From NCBI GenBank assembly GCA_964640435.1, contig CAZXFJ010000012.1, positions 1-26,952 on the forward strand: a stretch of DNA of 26,952 nt, written 5' to 3'. Source of the stretch: GWA1-39-11 sp964640435 (GTDB lineage: Bacteria; Patescibacteriota; Microgenomatia; Levybacterales; GWA1-39-11). The position numbers were made by a program, and so were the translations under genes. Shown piece by piece: positions 1 through 7,284 of the stretch. The notes under the pieces are model-generated. The model saw only the letters and a list, made by a program, of their open reading frames with translations, had not been told where the DNA came from and made no database searches. How positions within the stretch are numbered: position 1 is the stretch's first letter; every line of letters starts with the position of its first letter.

Positions 1-1
1 C

Positions 2-652
2 CACATCCGTGAATTTTTAACTACAAAAGACAAAAAAAGTGCAATCCGCTTTAATCTCCGTCAAGGAATTTTTGATTTAGGGCCTACGGGCTTTCCGTTC
101 GAGCAATATTTAGCAAGAATCTTTGAGTCAGAAGGCTACAAAACTCAGACAGATCTTATTATGCGTGGTGAGTGTGTTTCTCATGAGATAGATATATTGC
201 TTGAGAAGGATGGAAAGCGTGAAATTGTTGAAGTTAAATTTCACAATCAAAGTTTTGGAAAGTCTGATGTTCAAGTAGTTTTATATACCTACGCAAGGTT
301 TTTAGATGTACAAAAATCCAATAACATCTCAACGGTTTGGGTTGTAACAAATACAAAGCTTACTACGGATGCTATTACTTATGCAGAATGCAAGGGAATA
401 AAACTTTTGGCGTGGAATTATCCTCATGACAATAATTTACAGGAATTTGTTGAAAAACCAAAGATGTATCCAGTTACAATTTTAACTGATGTAACAACTG
501 AAGAAAAAAGAAGATTAATTGATAATGGAGTGGTTTTAGTAACAGACCTTCTTAAAATATCAAATCAAGAGCTGAAGGCAAAATATTTAATTGAGGCGCA
601 GCGTGCGGAGGAAATTAAAAAATCAGCAGAATTAATAATAAAAGAAAATTAA
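2..652 (+). CDS. ATP-cone / restriction-endonuclease-like protein, 5'-truncated by the window edge
   Basis: The frame is open from base 2, so the true start lies outside the window; an internal ATG at 161 is not a credible start because it falls inside the conserved nuclease-like domain. The first visible part (KSAIRFNLRQ, then GPTGFPFEQYLARIFESEGY) looks like the end of an ATP-cone domain joined to a PD-(D/E)xK nuclease fold. The nuclease-like core is visible as E (in FPFEQY), HEID at 182-193 and EVK at 230-238, which fit the E...D...ExK catalytic pattern of Mrr-like endonucleases. The C-terminal 70 residues (ILTDVTTEEKRRLIDNGVVL, then DLLKISNQEL) resemble a helix-hairpin-helix. ATP-cone plus Mrr-like proteins are known as a family, but their role is unclear: nucleotide-sensing nuclease or DNA-repair factor. 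The assignment rests on motifs only. Confidence 0.65.
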   Translation, partial: HIREFLTTKDKKSAIRFNLRQGIFDLGPTGFPFEQYLARIFESEGYKTQTDLIMRGECVSHEIDILLEKDGKREIVEVKFHNQSFGKSDVQVVLYTYARFLDVQKSNNISTVWVVTNTKLTTDAITYAECKGIKLLAWNYPHDNNLQEFVEKPKMYPVTILTDVTTEEKRRLIDNGVVLVTDLLKISNQELKAKYLIEAQRAEEIKKSAELIIKEN

Positions 653-669
653 TTTTTGACAATTAGGTA

Positions 670-675
670 TATAAT
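670..675 (+). promoter_or_regulatory. -10 box (TATAAT) of a predicted leaderless promoter
   Basis: A perfect TATAAT lies 7 nt before the ATG at 683. No good -35 is seen at 17-18 bp. A TTGACA at 656-661 is only 8 bp upstream and is spaced wrongly for this box. The -10-to-ATG distance matches other units in this window and favours the ATG at 683 as the start. Confidence 0.5.
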
Positions 676-682
676 ATATTTT

Positions 683-1228
683 ATGTCAGATTTCAGAGAA
701 AGACTTGAAGCAGCAAGACGACCCAAATCGGCCCCAGAGCCTGTAACTTCACAGGATCATTCACAAAGGTTGAGAGTCAGTCGTGAGACACTTGGAAAAT
801 TAGGAGCAGAAGAATTATTAAAAGCCGTAAATGAAGTTGTTTATGGTGGTAAAGCTAAGGTTGGAACAAGTGATCAGGTCACCACACGGCATGAGTCTGT
901 GGGGTCTGGAGATTACGAATATTTTACGGGGGAAGTCTCTGAGACACCTTCCTCAATTTCTTATTTAGCAACTCCTGTTGATGGTAAAAAAAATAAGTTA
1001 AATGTTTTAGCTATAAGTGTTCTTAATGGTGACCAGGTGGTGATAACTGAAAGAACAGTGGATGCAAATGGTAGAGGTGTGCCGCTTGGTGAAATTGCGC
1101 AAGACATATTGGGAGGGCGTTTAGGTTCTCAGCTTAATTATCATCTGGGGAGTCCGGAGGGAATGCAGAGGGCGGCTAAAGAGCTTCAAGACAGACTAGT
1201 AGATAGATATTCTCCCCCTAAGTCCTAG
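683..1228 (+). CDS. Hypothetical protein, 181 aa
   Basis: I do not recognise this protein. The start is placed at ATG 683 rather than the in-frame TTG at 656, because 683 lies 7 nt after a perfect TATAAT box and the residues in between do not look like a natural N-terminus. The N-terminal 35 residues are charged and probably flexible. The centre (about residues 60-150) alternates beta-like hydrophobic stretches and contains LNVLAISVLNGDQVVITERT. The C-terminus (PEGMQRAAKELQDRLVDRYS) looks helical. There is no signal peptide or membrane segment, so it is probably cytosolic. It appears to be a single-gene unit, and its 3' end overlaps the convergent Nudix gene by 11 bp. Confidence 0.7.
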   Translation: MSDFRERLEAARRPKSAPEPVTSQDHSQRLRVSRETLGKLGAEELLKAVNEVVYGGKAKVGTSDQVTTRHESVGSGDYEYFTGEVSETPSSISYLATPVDGKKNKLNVLAISVLNGDQVVITERTVDANGRGVPLGEIAQDILGGRLGSQLNYHLGSPEGMQRAAKELQDRLVDRYSPPKS

Positions 1229-1745
1229 TTGTATAAATTTCAATAGATTTTTTTAGGCCTTCAAATGCAATTTTTTCAATTGGAATTTCATCAAGTTTGA
1301 AAAAGTTATATCCAGAAACATCATCGGATACTTTTACTTCCTGATTGCCAATTTCTCCCTCAAACATAATAACGAGTATTGGAAATTCAATTCCACCAAA
1401 AACATATGTATCATCATGCGAGCTTACATATTTTAGGTTTTGTATATCAAGTCCTGTTTCTTCTTTAATTTCACGAATCATGCTTTCTTCGGCATTTTCT
1501 TCAAGATCAACAAAGCCGCCAGGTATATCCCACAATCCTTTACCAGGATCAACTTTTCTTTCTACTAATAAAAGTTCGCCCTTGCTGTTCTTAAGGAATG
1601 CTCCATTGCAAGGAGCAGGATTAATATAATGGTGATAATTGCAATTATCACAGATTAGTAGATTTCTACCTTTGCACTCAAGTTTTCCCCCACAGATAGA
1701 GCAGTATTTGTATTGTTGTGCTATTTTTTCTATATTAATTTTCAT
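1218..1745 (-). CDS. Nudix hydrolase with N-terminal zinc ribbon
   Basis: Predicted to hydrolyse a nucleoside diphosphate linked to another group, releasing a monophosphate; the substrate is not predictable. At 175 aa, it begins with a zinc ribbon (Cys15, Cys18, Cys32, Cys35; CSICGG and CDNCNYHHY), as in NudC-like and ADP-ribose/NADH-type Nudix proteins. A complete Nudix box follows at residues 77-99 (G-x5-E-x7-REIKEETGL) with the metal-binding Glu residues intact. The start is at the ATG encoding MKINIEK; an upstream in-frame ATG at 1769 overlaps a TATAAT box and would add eight poorly conserved-looking residues. It is convergent with the preceding gene and divergent from the methyltransferase. 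Confidence 0.88.
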   Translation of the reverse strand: MKINIEKIAQQYKYCSICGGKLECKGRNLLICDNCNYHHYINPAPCNGAFLKNSKGELLLVERKVDPGKGLWDIPGGFVDLEENAEESMIREIKEETGLDIQNLKYVSSHDDTYVFGGIEFPILVIMFEGEIGNQEVKVSDDVSGYNFFKLDEIPIEKIAFEGLKKSIEIYTTRT

Positions 1746-1767
1746 TGATTGAGTTTGATAGAAAAAC

Positions 1768-1773
1768 ATTATA
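1768..1773 (-). promoter_or_regulatory. Possible -10 box for the Nudix gene
   Basis: TATAAT on the minus strand, 22 nt before the ATG at 1745, giving a leader of about 15 nt. No convincing -35 is seen. It overlaps the region that must also hold the promoter of the divergent methyltransferase gene. Confidence 0.35.
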
Positions 1774-1785
1774 TCATTATTCGTT

Positions 1786-2319
1786 ATGGAACTTATTAAT
1801 ATCGGCCTTGTTATTTTTGTTGTTTTTCTTCTTATTCTTCTTTCTTTTGTTTGGCCACCTGATTCTCCCTGGAGTCCTTGGTGGAGAACAAATGGTAGAA
1901 AATCAAAATCTGCAATAAAATTGGCATCAATAACAAATAAAGATACTGTTTACGAGCTGGGTAGTGGGGATGCAACTTTTCTTGTTACAGTTGCAAAGCA
2001 GGCTGGTGCTAAATGTGTTGGGATTGAGATAGATCCATCAAGACACTTAACTGCAAAGTTAAATGTATTTTTAAACGGTGTCGACAAGAAAGTTAGTCTT
2101 AAAAGAAAAAACTTTTATGATGTGAATCTTAAGAACGCAACTGTAGTATACGCATATTTAGTACCTAGAGTTCTAGAAAAATTGAAGCCACAGTTGTTCC
2201 GTGAATTAAAAAAGGGGACAAGAGTAATAAGTCACGTTTATAAATTTAAGCCTGATAAGCATTTAAAATTTATAAAAACAGATGCCAAAAGCGAGATGTA
2301 TCTATATAAAATTATGTAG
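1786..2319 (+). CDS. Membrane-anchored class I SAM-dependent methyltransferase
   Basis: A 177-aa protein with an N-terminal transmembrane helix (about residues 3-23), a Pro/Trp-rich linker (WPPDSPWSPWW), then a Rossmann methyltransferase core. SAM-binding motif I is ELGSGDA at residues 57-63, and the acidic residue ending beta2 is in GIEIDPS (79-85). The lack of a large C-terminal substrate domain and the membrane anchor resemble FAM173/ATPSCKMT-like lysine methyltransferases, but the substrate is not shown by the sequence. A weak promoter (TTGATA at 1754, CATTAT at 1775-1780) ends 5 nt before the ATG. The stop overlaps the convergent paralog gene by 8 bp. Confidence 0.82.
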   Translation: MELINIGLVIFVVFLLILLSFVWPPDSPWSPWWRTNGRKSKSAIKLASITNKDTVYELGSGDATFLVTVAKQAGAKCVGIEIDPSRHLTAKLNVFLNGVDKKVSLKRKNFYDVNLKNATVVYAYLVPRVLEKLKPQLFRELKKGTRVISHVYKFKPDKHLKFIKTDAKSEMYLYKIM

Positions 2320-2836
2320 TTTGTTCAAGTCTTGAGTATTGATAGTTTACGATATCAACTAAAGTATTTTTTGTATTTTCATTTTTATTTAGATGCATTT
2401 CAGATTCTCTCGTTCTATTATCATTTTTATTGTAGGTTCCTTTTGTCTGAAAACGGATATTGGCGTAGTCACGAACACACTGAATATCTAAAAACATATT
2501 TGTAAGTTCTGCGCGACCCCCATAGATAAATTTTGTATTATCTTTATCGGCATTCCTTGATCTAAAAAATTCTAGTTGAATGGGCTGGGGTCTTTCAAAA
2601 GCTTTTCTTAAAGCTTGAGTAAGGTAGGGGAAAGCTTTAGAAAAATCCTCGGGCGATACTGAGTTAGGGGCTATTTCCGCTCCTCTCATTTGTTTGCCAG
2701 TAGTTCTATCTGCTACGGTTACAAATTTGTTATATACCTCTTCAGGTGTCATTGAATAGTCAGCAAAAACGAAAAGGCCCTGGATGGGTTCCCGACCAAA
2801 ATAATCTTCATGTGAAAGAATTCTAAATTCTGGCAT
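2312..2836 (-). CDS. Hypothetical protein, 174 aa; downstream member of a tandem paralog pair
   Basis: I recognise no known domain. The start is set at the ATG at 2836 (MPEFRILS): a TTGTTA-18-TATAAT promoter ends 9 nt before it, and extending to the earlier possible start at 2923 would overlap the upstream gene and run through that promoter. It is a diverged copy of the gene at 2865-3404. Shared landmarks in the same order are DYSMTPEEVYNKF (26-38), VADRTT (41-46), FSKAFPYLTQAL (65-76) and a C-terminal VDIVNYQYSRLE (160-171). There is no signal peptide or transmembrane helix. The C-terminal half is rich in Asn, Lys and Arg. Confidence 0.72.
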   Translation of the reverse strand: MPEFRILSHEDYFGREPIQGLFVFADYSMTPEEVYNKFVTVADRTTGKQMRGAEIAPNSVSPEDFSKAFPYLTQALRKAFERPQPIQLEFFRSRNADKDNTKFIYGGRAELTNMFLDIQCVRDYANIRFQTKGTYNKNDNRTRESEMHLNKNENTKNTLVDIVNYQYSRLEQTT

Positions 2837-2845
2837 AGACTGGGT

Positions 2846-2875
2846 ATTATAGACTAGATTGAGGCTATTTAACAA
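2846..2875 (-). promoter_or_regulatory. Promoter TTGTTA-18-TATAAT for the 2836 gene
   Basis: On the minus strand, -35 TTGTTA lies at 2870-2875 and -10 TATAAT at 2846-2851, with an 18-bp spacer and 9 nt to the ATG. The predicted leader is 2-3 nt. The -35 lies inside the 3' end of the upstream paralog. The bases after the -10 (ACCCAG) resemble those of the paralog's promoter (ACTCAG), suggesting that the duplication included the promoter. Confidence 0.65.
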
Positions 2876-3404
2876 GCCTAAGGAAGCGTTCTCTTTTTTG
2901 TTTGTTAATATTAGCTTCTTCAATTAAAGAATTTTGATAATTAACAAAGTCAATTGCGATTTTTCTCGATGAACCGAGTAAAGTGTTATAGAAGAATGAT
3001 GATGGTCTATTTCCTAAGCTATTCTCCTTTGGCATGAATCTTGCCTTTATTTTTTTAGGGGTACTTTCAATATTTAAATTGAAATTATTGAGGGGTATAA
3101 CGACAAGGACTTTGCTATCAGAAAAAGAGAACGTGGGATTTAATTCATGGCTTAGGTATGAAACAAGAGGTAAAGCGGTGCCTAAATCTGGAAATGCCGC
3201 CCTAAATTCATTTGGTTTTATGGGACAGATATAGTCAGATGTGTCATTTCCATTTTCAGCGCTTTCTATAGTTTTTTTTGCAACTAATGATAATTTTTCA
3301 AAAAGTTCTTGATCAGAGCATGAATAAGTAGCTAGCCTATGTAAGCCTGCTATTTCACGCAGATCTACATCTAAATGAGTTGTGGCTTCTGGTGACATTG
3401 TCAT
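2865..3404 (-). CDS. Hypothetical protein, 179 aa; upstream member of a tandem paralog pair
   Basis: I recognise no known domain. Its order of landmarks matches the next gene: TYSCSDQELFEKL (26-38), VAKKT (41-45), FRAAFPDLGTAL (67-78) and IDFVNYQNSLIEE (151-163), followed by a 16-residue basic tail (NKQKRERFLRLVK) absent from the other copy. Two start codons are possible, 3404 (MTMSPE) and 3398 (MSPE); 3404 is preferred because it is nearest the expected transcription start. No signal peptide or transmembrane helix is seen. Each of the two genes has its own promoter, so they can be expressed separately although they are adjacent and on the same strand. Confidence 0.72.
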   Translation of the reverse strand: MTMSPEATTHLDVDLREIAGLHRLATYSCSDQELFEKLSLVAKKTIESAENGNDTSDYICPIKPNEFRAAFPDLGTALPLVSYLSHELNPTFSFSDSKVLVVIPLNNFNLNIESTPKKIKARFMPKENSLGNRPSSFFYNTLLGSSRKIAIDFVNYQNSLIEEANINKQKRERFLRLVK

Positions 3405-3416
3405 AAATGTCTGAGT

Positions 3417-3444
3417 ATTATATATAAAGTTGTGAAATTTTCAA
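3417..3444 (-). promoter_or_regulatory. Promoter TTGAAA-16-TATAAT for the 3404 gene
   Basis: On the minus strand, -35 TTGAAA lies at 3439-3444 and -10 TATAAT at 3417-3422, with a 16-bp spacer. The ATG at 3404 is 12 nt downstream of the -10, so the leader would be about 5-6 nt with no Shine-Dalgarno. Confidence 0.65.
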
Positions 3445-3446
3445 AT

Positions 3447-3662
3447 TTATTCTTCAATAAGTTTGAATCTGGGGACTTTTTTACCATTTAAAATAATTTT
3501 CTCCATAAACATTTTTTTAGGTCTAATCCAGATTTTACTTGTTGGATTCTCATACAAAGCTTCATATACAACCATTTCTTCTAAAGTTTCTGAGTGTTTT
3601 CCAATGGCAAGTACGCGATAGTAGGTTCCTTTTTTTGAGTGTTGATATTTTCCTAGTTTCAT
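3447..3662 (-). CDS. DUF1653 family protein, 71 aa
   Basis: Small protein matching the DUF1653 family along its whole length: GKYQHSKKGTYYRVLAIGKH near the start, then SETLEEMVVYEALY, IWIRPKKMF and KVPRFKLIEE at the end. Members of this family are typically 60-80 aa and of unknown function. It is the last gene of a minus-strand run after uvrD/pcrA and the FemX-like gene; its ATG overlaps the stop of the FemX-like gene by 4 bp, indicating translational coupling. No Shine-Dalgarno is seen. Confidence 0.85.
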   Translation of the reverse strand: MKLGKYQHSKKGTYYRVLAIGKHSETLEEMVVYEALYENPTSKIWIRPKKMFMEKIILNGKKVPRFKLIEE

Positions 3663-4693
3663 TTTTTAAGTTTTAAAACAATCCATCGAATTTTATCTGC
3701 AACCTTATATAGTTCATAAATTGCAGGTTTAATAATAAGATCATAACTTCCAACAAATTCAGTAAGTTCTGCTCCATAGCCCTCTTTAAATCTATGGAAA
3801 CCATACCAGGGATCGTTTTTATCTGGTTCTGGTCCGAGTGCGCCCCACATATCAAAATATTTTAATTTATGTTTTCTACCAAATTTTATTGCTTCCCAAG
3901 CAGTTAAATTATTTGACATAACTTCTCTATATTCTCTGCTTGATGCGCCGTAAGGATAATAAAGATGATCCTTAAAAACAAAAAGAACCCAGCTTGTTAG
4001 TGTTTGTTTTTTTCCACCTTCAGGTTTATATGAAGCAGTTAATAGGTGATATGAAAGTGTATTAGTTTCTGTTTTTTTTGGAAGTATTTCGAAAAGATCT
4101 TTATGGTAAGTTGGTGTATGTGCATAAAAGCCCTGTCTTCGAGTTGTCTCAAGCATTAGGTTTAGATAATTTTCAAATGCTTCCTTTGAATTATCCTCTA
4201 ACACTTCTACATTGTGTTTTTGAGCAACTCGAATGTTATAGCGTGTTTTTGAATGCATTTTCGATAAAAGTTCTTCATCGGTTGGTTCCATATTTAAAAC
4301 AAAAGTATATTTAGTAAACAGAGGATGCGCTGCTGTTTTTATGGAGTAAGTCGTAGAAGGTAGATCAAATCCCTCATTAACTTTTACGTTTGGTTCAAGC
4401 TGAATAAAAATACAATTTTCTTCTTTTCCAATTCTTGAAAGTTCTTCTAAAACCTCCTTTGTAGGTGAGTTACCTTTTGGAAGATAACCAATGTAATATT
4501 TTGTTTTTGGAACTTTGTGAAGAGTTAATGTAAAACCATCAATTATCTTATTGTTTTCAACTTGCGCGCGGCGAATAACTTTAACTCCTGTTTTTTTACG
4601 AAACTCTCCCCATTCAAACGACTGAAGTGGGTGATTTACCACTTTGTTAAATTCTTCCTTTTTTGATTCGTCAACGTCAATAAATAAATTCAT
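3659..4693 (-). CDS. FemX/FemAB-like aminoacyltransferase (peptidoglycan bridge formation)
   Basis: FemABX proteins use aminoacyl-tRNA to add amino acids to the side chain of lipid II, building the peptidoglycan cross-bridge at the inner face of the membrane. The 344-aa length fits a single Fem protein with two GNAT-like halves. Typical features are HPLQSFEWGEFRKKTG near the start, the motif SKMHSKTRYNIRVAQKHNVE (residues about 148-167, K-x-R-YNIR), HLLTASYKPEGG, YYPYGASSREYREVMSNN and the C-terminal YFDMWGALGP followed by FKEGYGAELTEFVG. No coiled-coil insertion typical of FemA/B is obvious. It lies 2 nt after the helicase gene, so the two are probably cotranscribed. The amino acid transferred cannot be read from sequence. 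Confidence 0.85.
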   Translation of the reverse strand: MNLFIDVDESKKEEFNKVVNHPLQSFEWGEFRKKTGVKVIRRAQVENNKIIDGFTLTLHKVPKTKYYIGYLPKGNSPTKEVLEELSRIGKEENCIFIQLEPNVKVNEGFDLPSTTYSIKTAAHPLFTKYTFVLNMEPTDEELLSKMHSKTRYNIRVAQKHNVEVLEDNSKEAFENYLNLMLETTRRQGFYAHTPTYHKDLFEILPKKTETNTLSYHLLTASYKPEGGKKQTLTSWVLFVFKDHLYYPYGASSREYREVMSNNLTAWEAIKFGRKHKLKYFDMWGALGPEPDKNDPWYGFHRFKEGYGAELTEFVGSYDLIIKPAIYELYKVADKIRWIVLKLKK

Positions 4694-4695
4694 AA

Positions 4696-6549
4696 TTACA
4701 TCCAGTCTGGTTCGTCACTTATCCGTTCGATATAATTTGCTTTTAACACCTCTTTTGGTAGCTCGTAAATAAACCTTGAAACCTGCCCTGAAATTATTTG
4801 TCCAAAATAAAGTCGTCTTTTAGCAAACGTTAGATAAAGTTTTTCTTTTGCTCTAGTTATTCCAACATAGCAAAGACGTCTTTCTTCTTCAAGTTCTCCT
4901 GTATCAAGAAGGCTTTGAGCATGTGGGAAGAGTCCCTCTTCCATTCCAACTATAAAGACAATTCTAAACTCGAGCCCCTTTGCTGCATGCATTGTCATAA
5001 GGGTTATCGCATCAGGTGTTGAACCTGCTTGTTTATCTGGCATGCTGTTATAGTCTTGCTCGACTAGGGCAACATTTTCTAAAAATTGGTTAAGTGTTGG
5101 AAATTCAACGGCAACAGAGCGCAACTCTTTTATGTTTTCAATTCTAGATTTATCTTCTGGATCCTTTTCATCATATAGCGCGACGTAGTCAGTTTTGTTA
5201 AGTATGTCATCAAGAAATTCTATAGTTGTTTTTTTATCAAACTCATCGTTTTCTTCAATTGAGTTGACATATAGCATGTATTTTTCCATGCGTCTTTTAC
5301 CGATCTTTTCAATTCTTTTTAAAGCTACTTTGTTTTTGGGATTGGCAAGAAATGAAATATATGAAAGTACGTCTTTAATCTCTTTTCTCTCATAGAATCT
5401 TGTACCCCCAACTAAAACATAGGGAATTGAGTTATGCAGGAAAGTTTCTTCAAGAGCACGAGATTGAGCATTGGTTCGATAGAGAACTGCAACATCTGAA
5501 AACTTTAGTGAGGGATCTTTTGATTTTGCTCTATATATTTGATCTATAATGTATTCTGCCTCGTTATGTTCACTAGTTGCTTCATAAATTTTAATCTCTT
5601 CACCTTCATGATTTTGAGTCCAAAGAGATAAAACAGGATGGCTTGTATTATTTGAAATTACAGAACCTGCTGCTTGTAAAATTTTTTTTGTTGAGCGGTA
5701 ATTTTGAGAGAGGGGGAAGGTTAAGCTCTCGGGAAAATCTCTTTTGAATTTTTCAAGATTTCTAAAATCAGCGCCTCTAAAAGAGTAGATGCTTTGTGAA
5801 AAATCTCCCACGATACAAATGTTTCGAGTTTTCCCTCCAAGAAGCTTAGTTAATTGAAACTGTGATTCATTAGTATCTTGATACTCATCAACCATAATAT
5901 ATTGAAATTGATCTTGATAGCGATTTAATACTTCTGGGTTTTTTCGAAATAGTTCAATTGTTTTAAGCATTAGGTCATCGAAATCGAGAGCATCTGCTTC
6001 TCTTAGCACCCCTTCATATACTGGATAGATTTTGGCTACCATTTCTTGAAAATATCCTCTTGCCATACCTTGATATTGAAGAGAATCAATCATTTGGTTT
6101 TTTGCTGAAGAGATTGTTGCAAGAATTGATCTTGGTTTTACTTCTTTAACAGAGATATCAAGAAATGAAAACACTTCTTTCATAGCCTCTAATTGGTCTT
6201 GTGTATCATATATCTGAAAACCGATAGGAATACCTATGTGATACCCATCGCGACGTAGGATTTTGGCACATATTGAGTGGAATGTTCCAACAATTGGTTT
6301 TTCAGAAATACCATATTTGTCAAATATCTTTAATGTTCTATCCATCATTTCGCCCGCTGCTTTGTTAGTAAATGTAACGAGAAGAATGTTGGATGGATTA
6401 ACTTTTTTCTCAAGAACAAGATACAAAAGGCGGTTGATAAGTACTCGCGTTTTTCCCGAGCCTGCTCCCGCAAGGACAATGACAGGACCCTCCGTAGTGG
6501 TTACGGGTTTTTTCTGTTCAGCATTAAGTTTGCTTAAAATGTCTTGCAT
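4696..6549 (-). CDS. pcrA: UvrD/PcrA-type superfamily 1A DNA helicase
   Basis: A 3'-5' ATP-dependent DNA helicase of the UvrD/Rep/PcrA family, acting in excision repair and replication-conflict removal. The start is the ATG giving MQDILSKLNAEQKKPV; an in-frame TTG eight codons upstream is less likely. Motifs, numbered from this ATG: Walker A GAGSGKT (28-34), TFTNKAAGEM (59-68), GTFHS (88-92), motif II DEYQDTN (221-227), GDFSQSIYSFRGAD (248-261), NYRST, ALEET, TLMTMHAAKGLEF and YVGITRAKEKL. The protein is 617 aa, about 100 shorter than typical PcrA/UvrD, ending soon after the last helicase motif, so the C-terminal RNA-polymerase-binding region is absent. It heads a run with the FemX-like and DUF1653 genes. 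Confidence 0.93.
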   Translation of the reverse strand: MQDILSKLNAEQKKPVTTTEGPVIVLAGAGSGKTRVLINRLLYLVLEKKVNPSNILLVTFTNKAAGEMMDRTLKIFDKYGISEKPIVGTFHSICAKILRRDGYHIGIPIGFQIYDTQDQLEAMKEVFSFLDISVKEVKPRSILATISSAKNQMIDSLQYQGMARGYFQEMVAKIYPVYEGVLREADALDFDDLMLKTIELFRKNPEVLNRYQDQFQYIMVDEYQDTNESQFQLTKLLGGKTRNICIVGDFSQSIYSFRGADFRNLEKFKRDFPESLTFPLSQNYRSTKKILQAAGSVISNNTSHPVLSLWTQNHEGEEIKIYEATSEHNEAEYIIDQIYRAKSKDPSLKFSDVAVLYRTNAQSRALEETFLHNSIPYVLVGGTRFYERKEIKDVLSYISFLANPKNKVALKRIEKIGKRRMEKYMLYVNSIEENDEFDKKTTIEFLDDILNKTDYVALYDEKDPEDKSRIENIKELRSVAVEFPTLNQFLENVALVEQDYNSMPDKQAGSTPDAITLMTMHAAKGLEFRIVFIVGMEEGLFPHAQSLLDTGELEEERRLCYVGITRAKEKLYLTFAKRRLYFGQIISGQVSRFIYELPKEVLKANYIERISDEPDWM

Positions 6550-6568
6550 GGGTCTTGATAACAATACT

Positions 6569-6597
6569 TTCAAACAGGGCCGTTATATTGTTATAAT
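6569..6597 (+). promoter_or_regulatory. Possible promoter for tpiA (TTCAAA-17-TATAAT)
   Basis: TTCAAA lies at 6569-6574 and a perfect TATAAT at 6592-6597, with a 17-bp spacer; the leader to ATG 6622 would be about 18 nt. An alternative reading uses TTGTTA (6588-6593) as -35 and a poor -10, CATTTT (6611-6616), 5 nt before the ATG. The intergenic region also serves the divergent helicase gene, for which I see no clear promoter. Confidence 0.4.
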
Positions 6598-6621
6598 TGG
6601 GTGTAAATTACATTTTAACAC

Positions 6622-7284
6622 ATGAAAGATTTACTAATCGTAGCCAACTGGAAGAGTAATAAGACATCAAAAGATACGCTCAATTTTTTTGAAAAATTTG
6701 CGCTTAGTCCTGATTTCCCCACAAACATAAAAGTCGTAATCTGTCCATCCTATCTTTCTGTGCCTACTGCCTCAGCGTTTGTTAAGGAGAAAAATTTAAA
6801 TTTAGAGATTGGAGTGCAAAATATTTCGCCTTTTGAGGTTGGAGCATATACGGGAGAAGTTGCAGCAGAACTTGCTCGTGAGTTTGCCACTTATGCGATC
6901 ATAGGTCATTCCGAGAGACGAAAAAACTTTGGGGAGACAGATCAGATGCTTGCTGACAAGGTTTCTCTTTGTTTAGGTTTTGGATTAACTCCAATTTTTT
7001 GCGTACCGAACGCAGAAACAGCTATTCCTGAGCAAGTAAAAATAGTTGCATACGAGCCAATCGAGGCGATTGGAACAGGTGAGCCTGATACTCCTGAGAA
7101 CGCCGAGAAGGTTGGAGAAAAAATAAGACAAAATCATCCAGGTGTAGAAAAGGTTTTGTACGGTGGAAGTGTAATTGCAGATAATGTTGATAGTTTTGTA
7201 AAAATGCCGGGCATAGATGGGGTTTTGGTCGGCGGAGCGAGTTTGACTGCGGAAAGTTTCCTCATGCTAATTAATAAATGTTAA
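6622..7284 (+). CDS. tpiA: Triosephosphate isomerase, short form
   Basis: Interconverts dihydroxyacetone phosphate and glyceraldehyde 3-phosphate in central glycolysis. Catalytic residues are present: NWKSN with Lys11, GHSERR with His96, and the general base Glu145 in YEPIEAIGTG; the phosphate-binding YGGSV and the GVLVGGASL strand follow. At 220 aa it is about 30 residues shorter than usual bacterial enzymes (about 250). The main loss lies between His96 and Glu145 (49 residues apart instead of about 70), where the CIGE...R...Q segment is replaced by CVPNAETAIPEQ. The Trp normally after EP(V/I) is Glu148, as in archaeal-type EPPELIGTG. The gene overlaps the LCP gene by 7 bp. Confidence 0.92.
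   Translation: MKDLLIVANWKSNKTSKDTLNFFEKFALSPDFPTNIKVVICPSYLSVPTASAFVKEKNLNLEIGVQNISPFEVGAYTGEVAAELAREFATYAIIGHSERRKNFGETDQMLADKVSLCLGFGLTPIFCVPNAETAIPEQVKIVAYEPIEAIGTGEPDTPENAEKVGEKIRQNHPGVEKVLYGGSVIADNVDSFVKMPGIDGVLVGGASLTAESFLMLINKC

Noticed and set aside
656..675. TTGACA at 656-661 as the -35 partner of TATAAT at 670-675
   Set aside because: The spacer is only 8 bp; a normal 17-bp spacing would place the -10 over the ATG, where the sequence is poor.
656..682. Start of the first unknown gene at TTG 656
   Set aside because: The interval contains a perfect TATAAT ending 7 nt before ATG 683, and the encoded residues look like translated promoter.
2837..2923. Longer N-terminus for the 2312-2836 protein
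   Set aside because: It would overlap the upstream paralog by about 60 bp and span a good promoter; the extra residues have no counterpart in the paralog.
6263..6625. A 120-codon plus-strand open frame across the start of the helicase gene
   Set aside because: It lies antisense to conserved helicase motifs, including the Walker A region, and runs through the tpiA promoter; no family resemblance.
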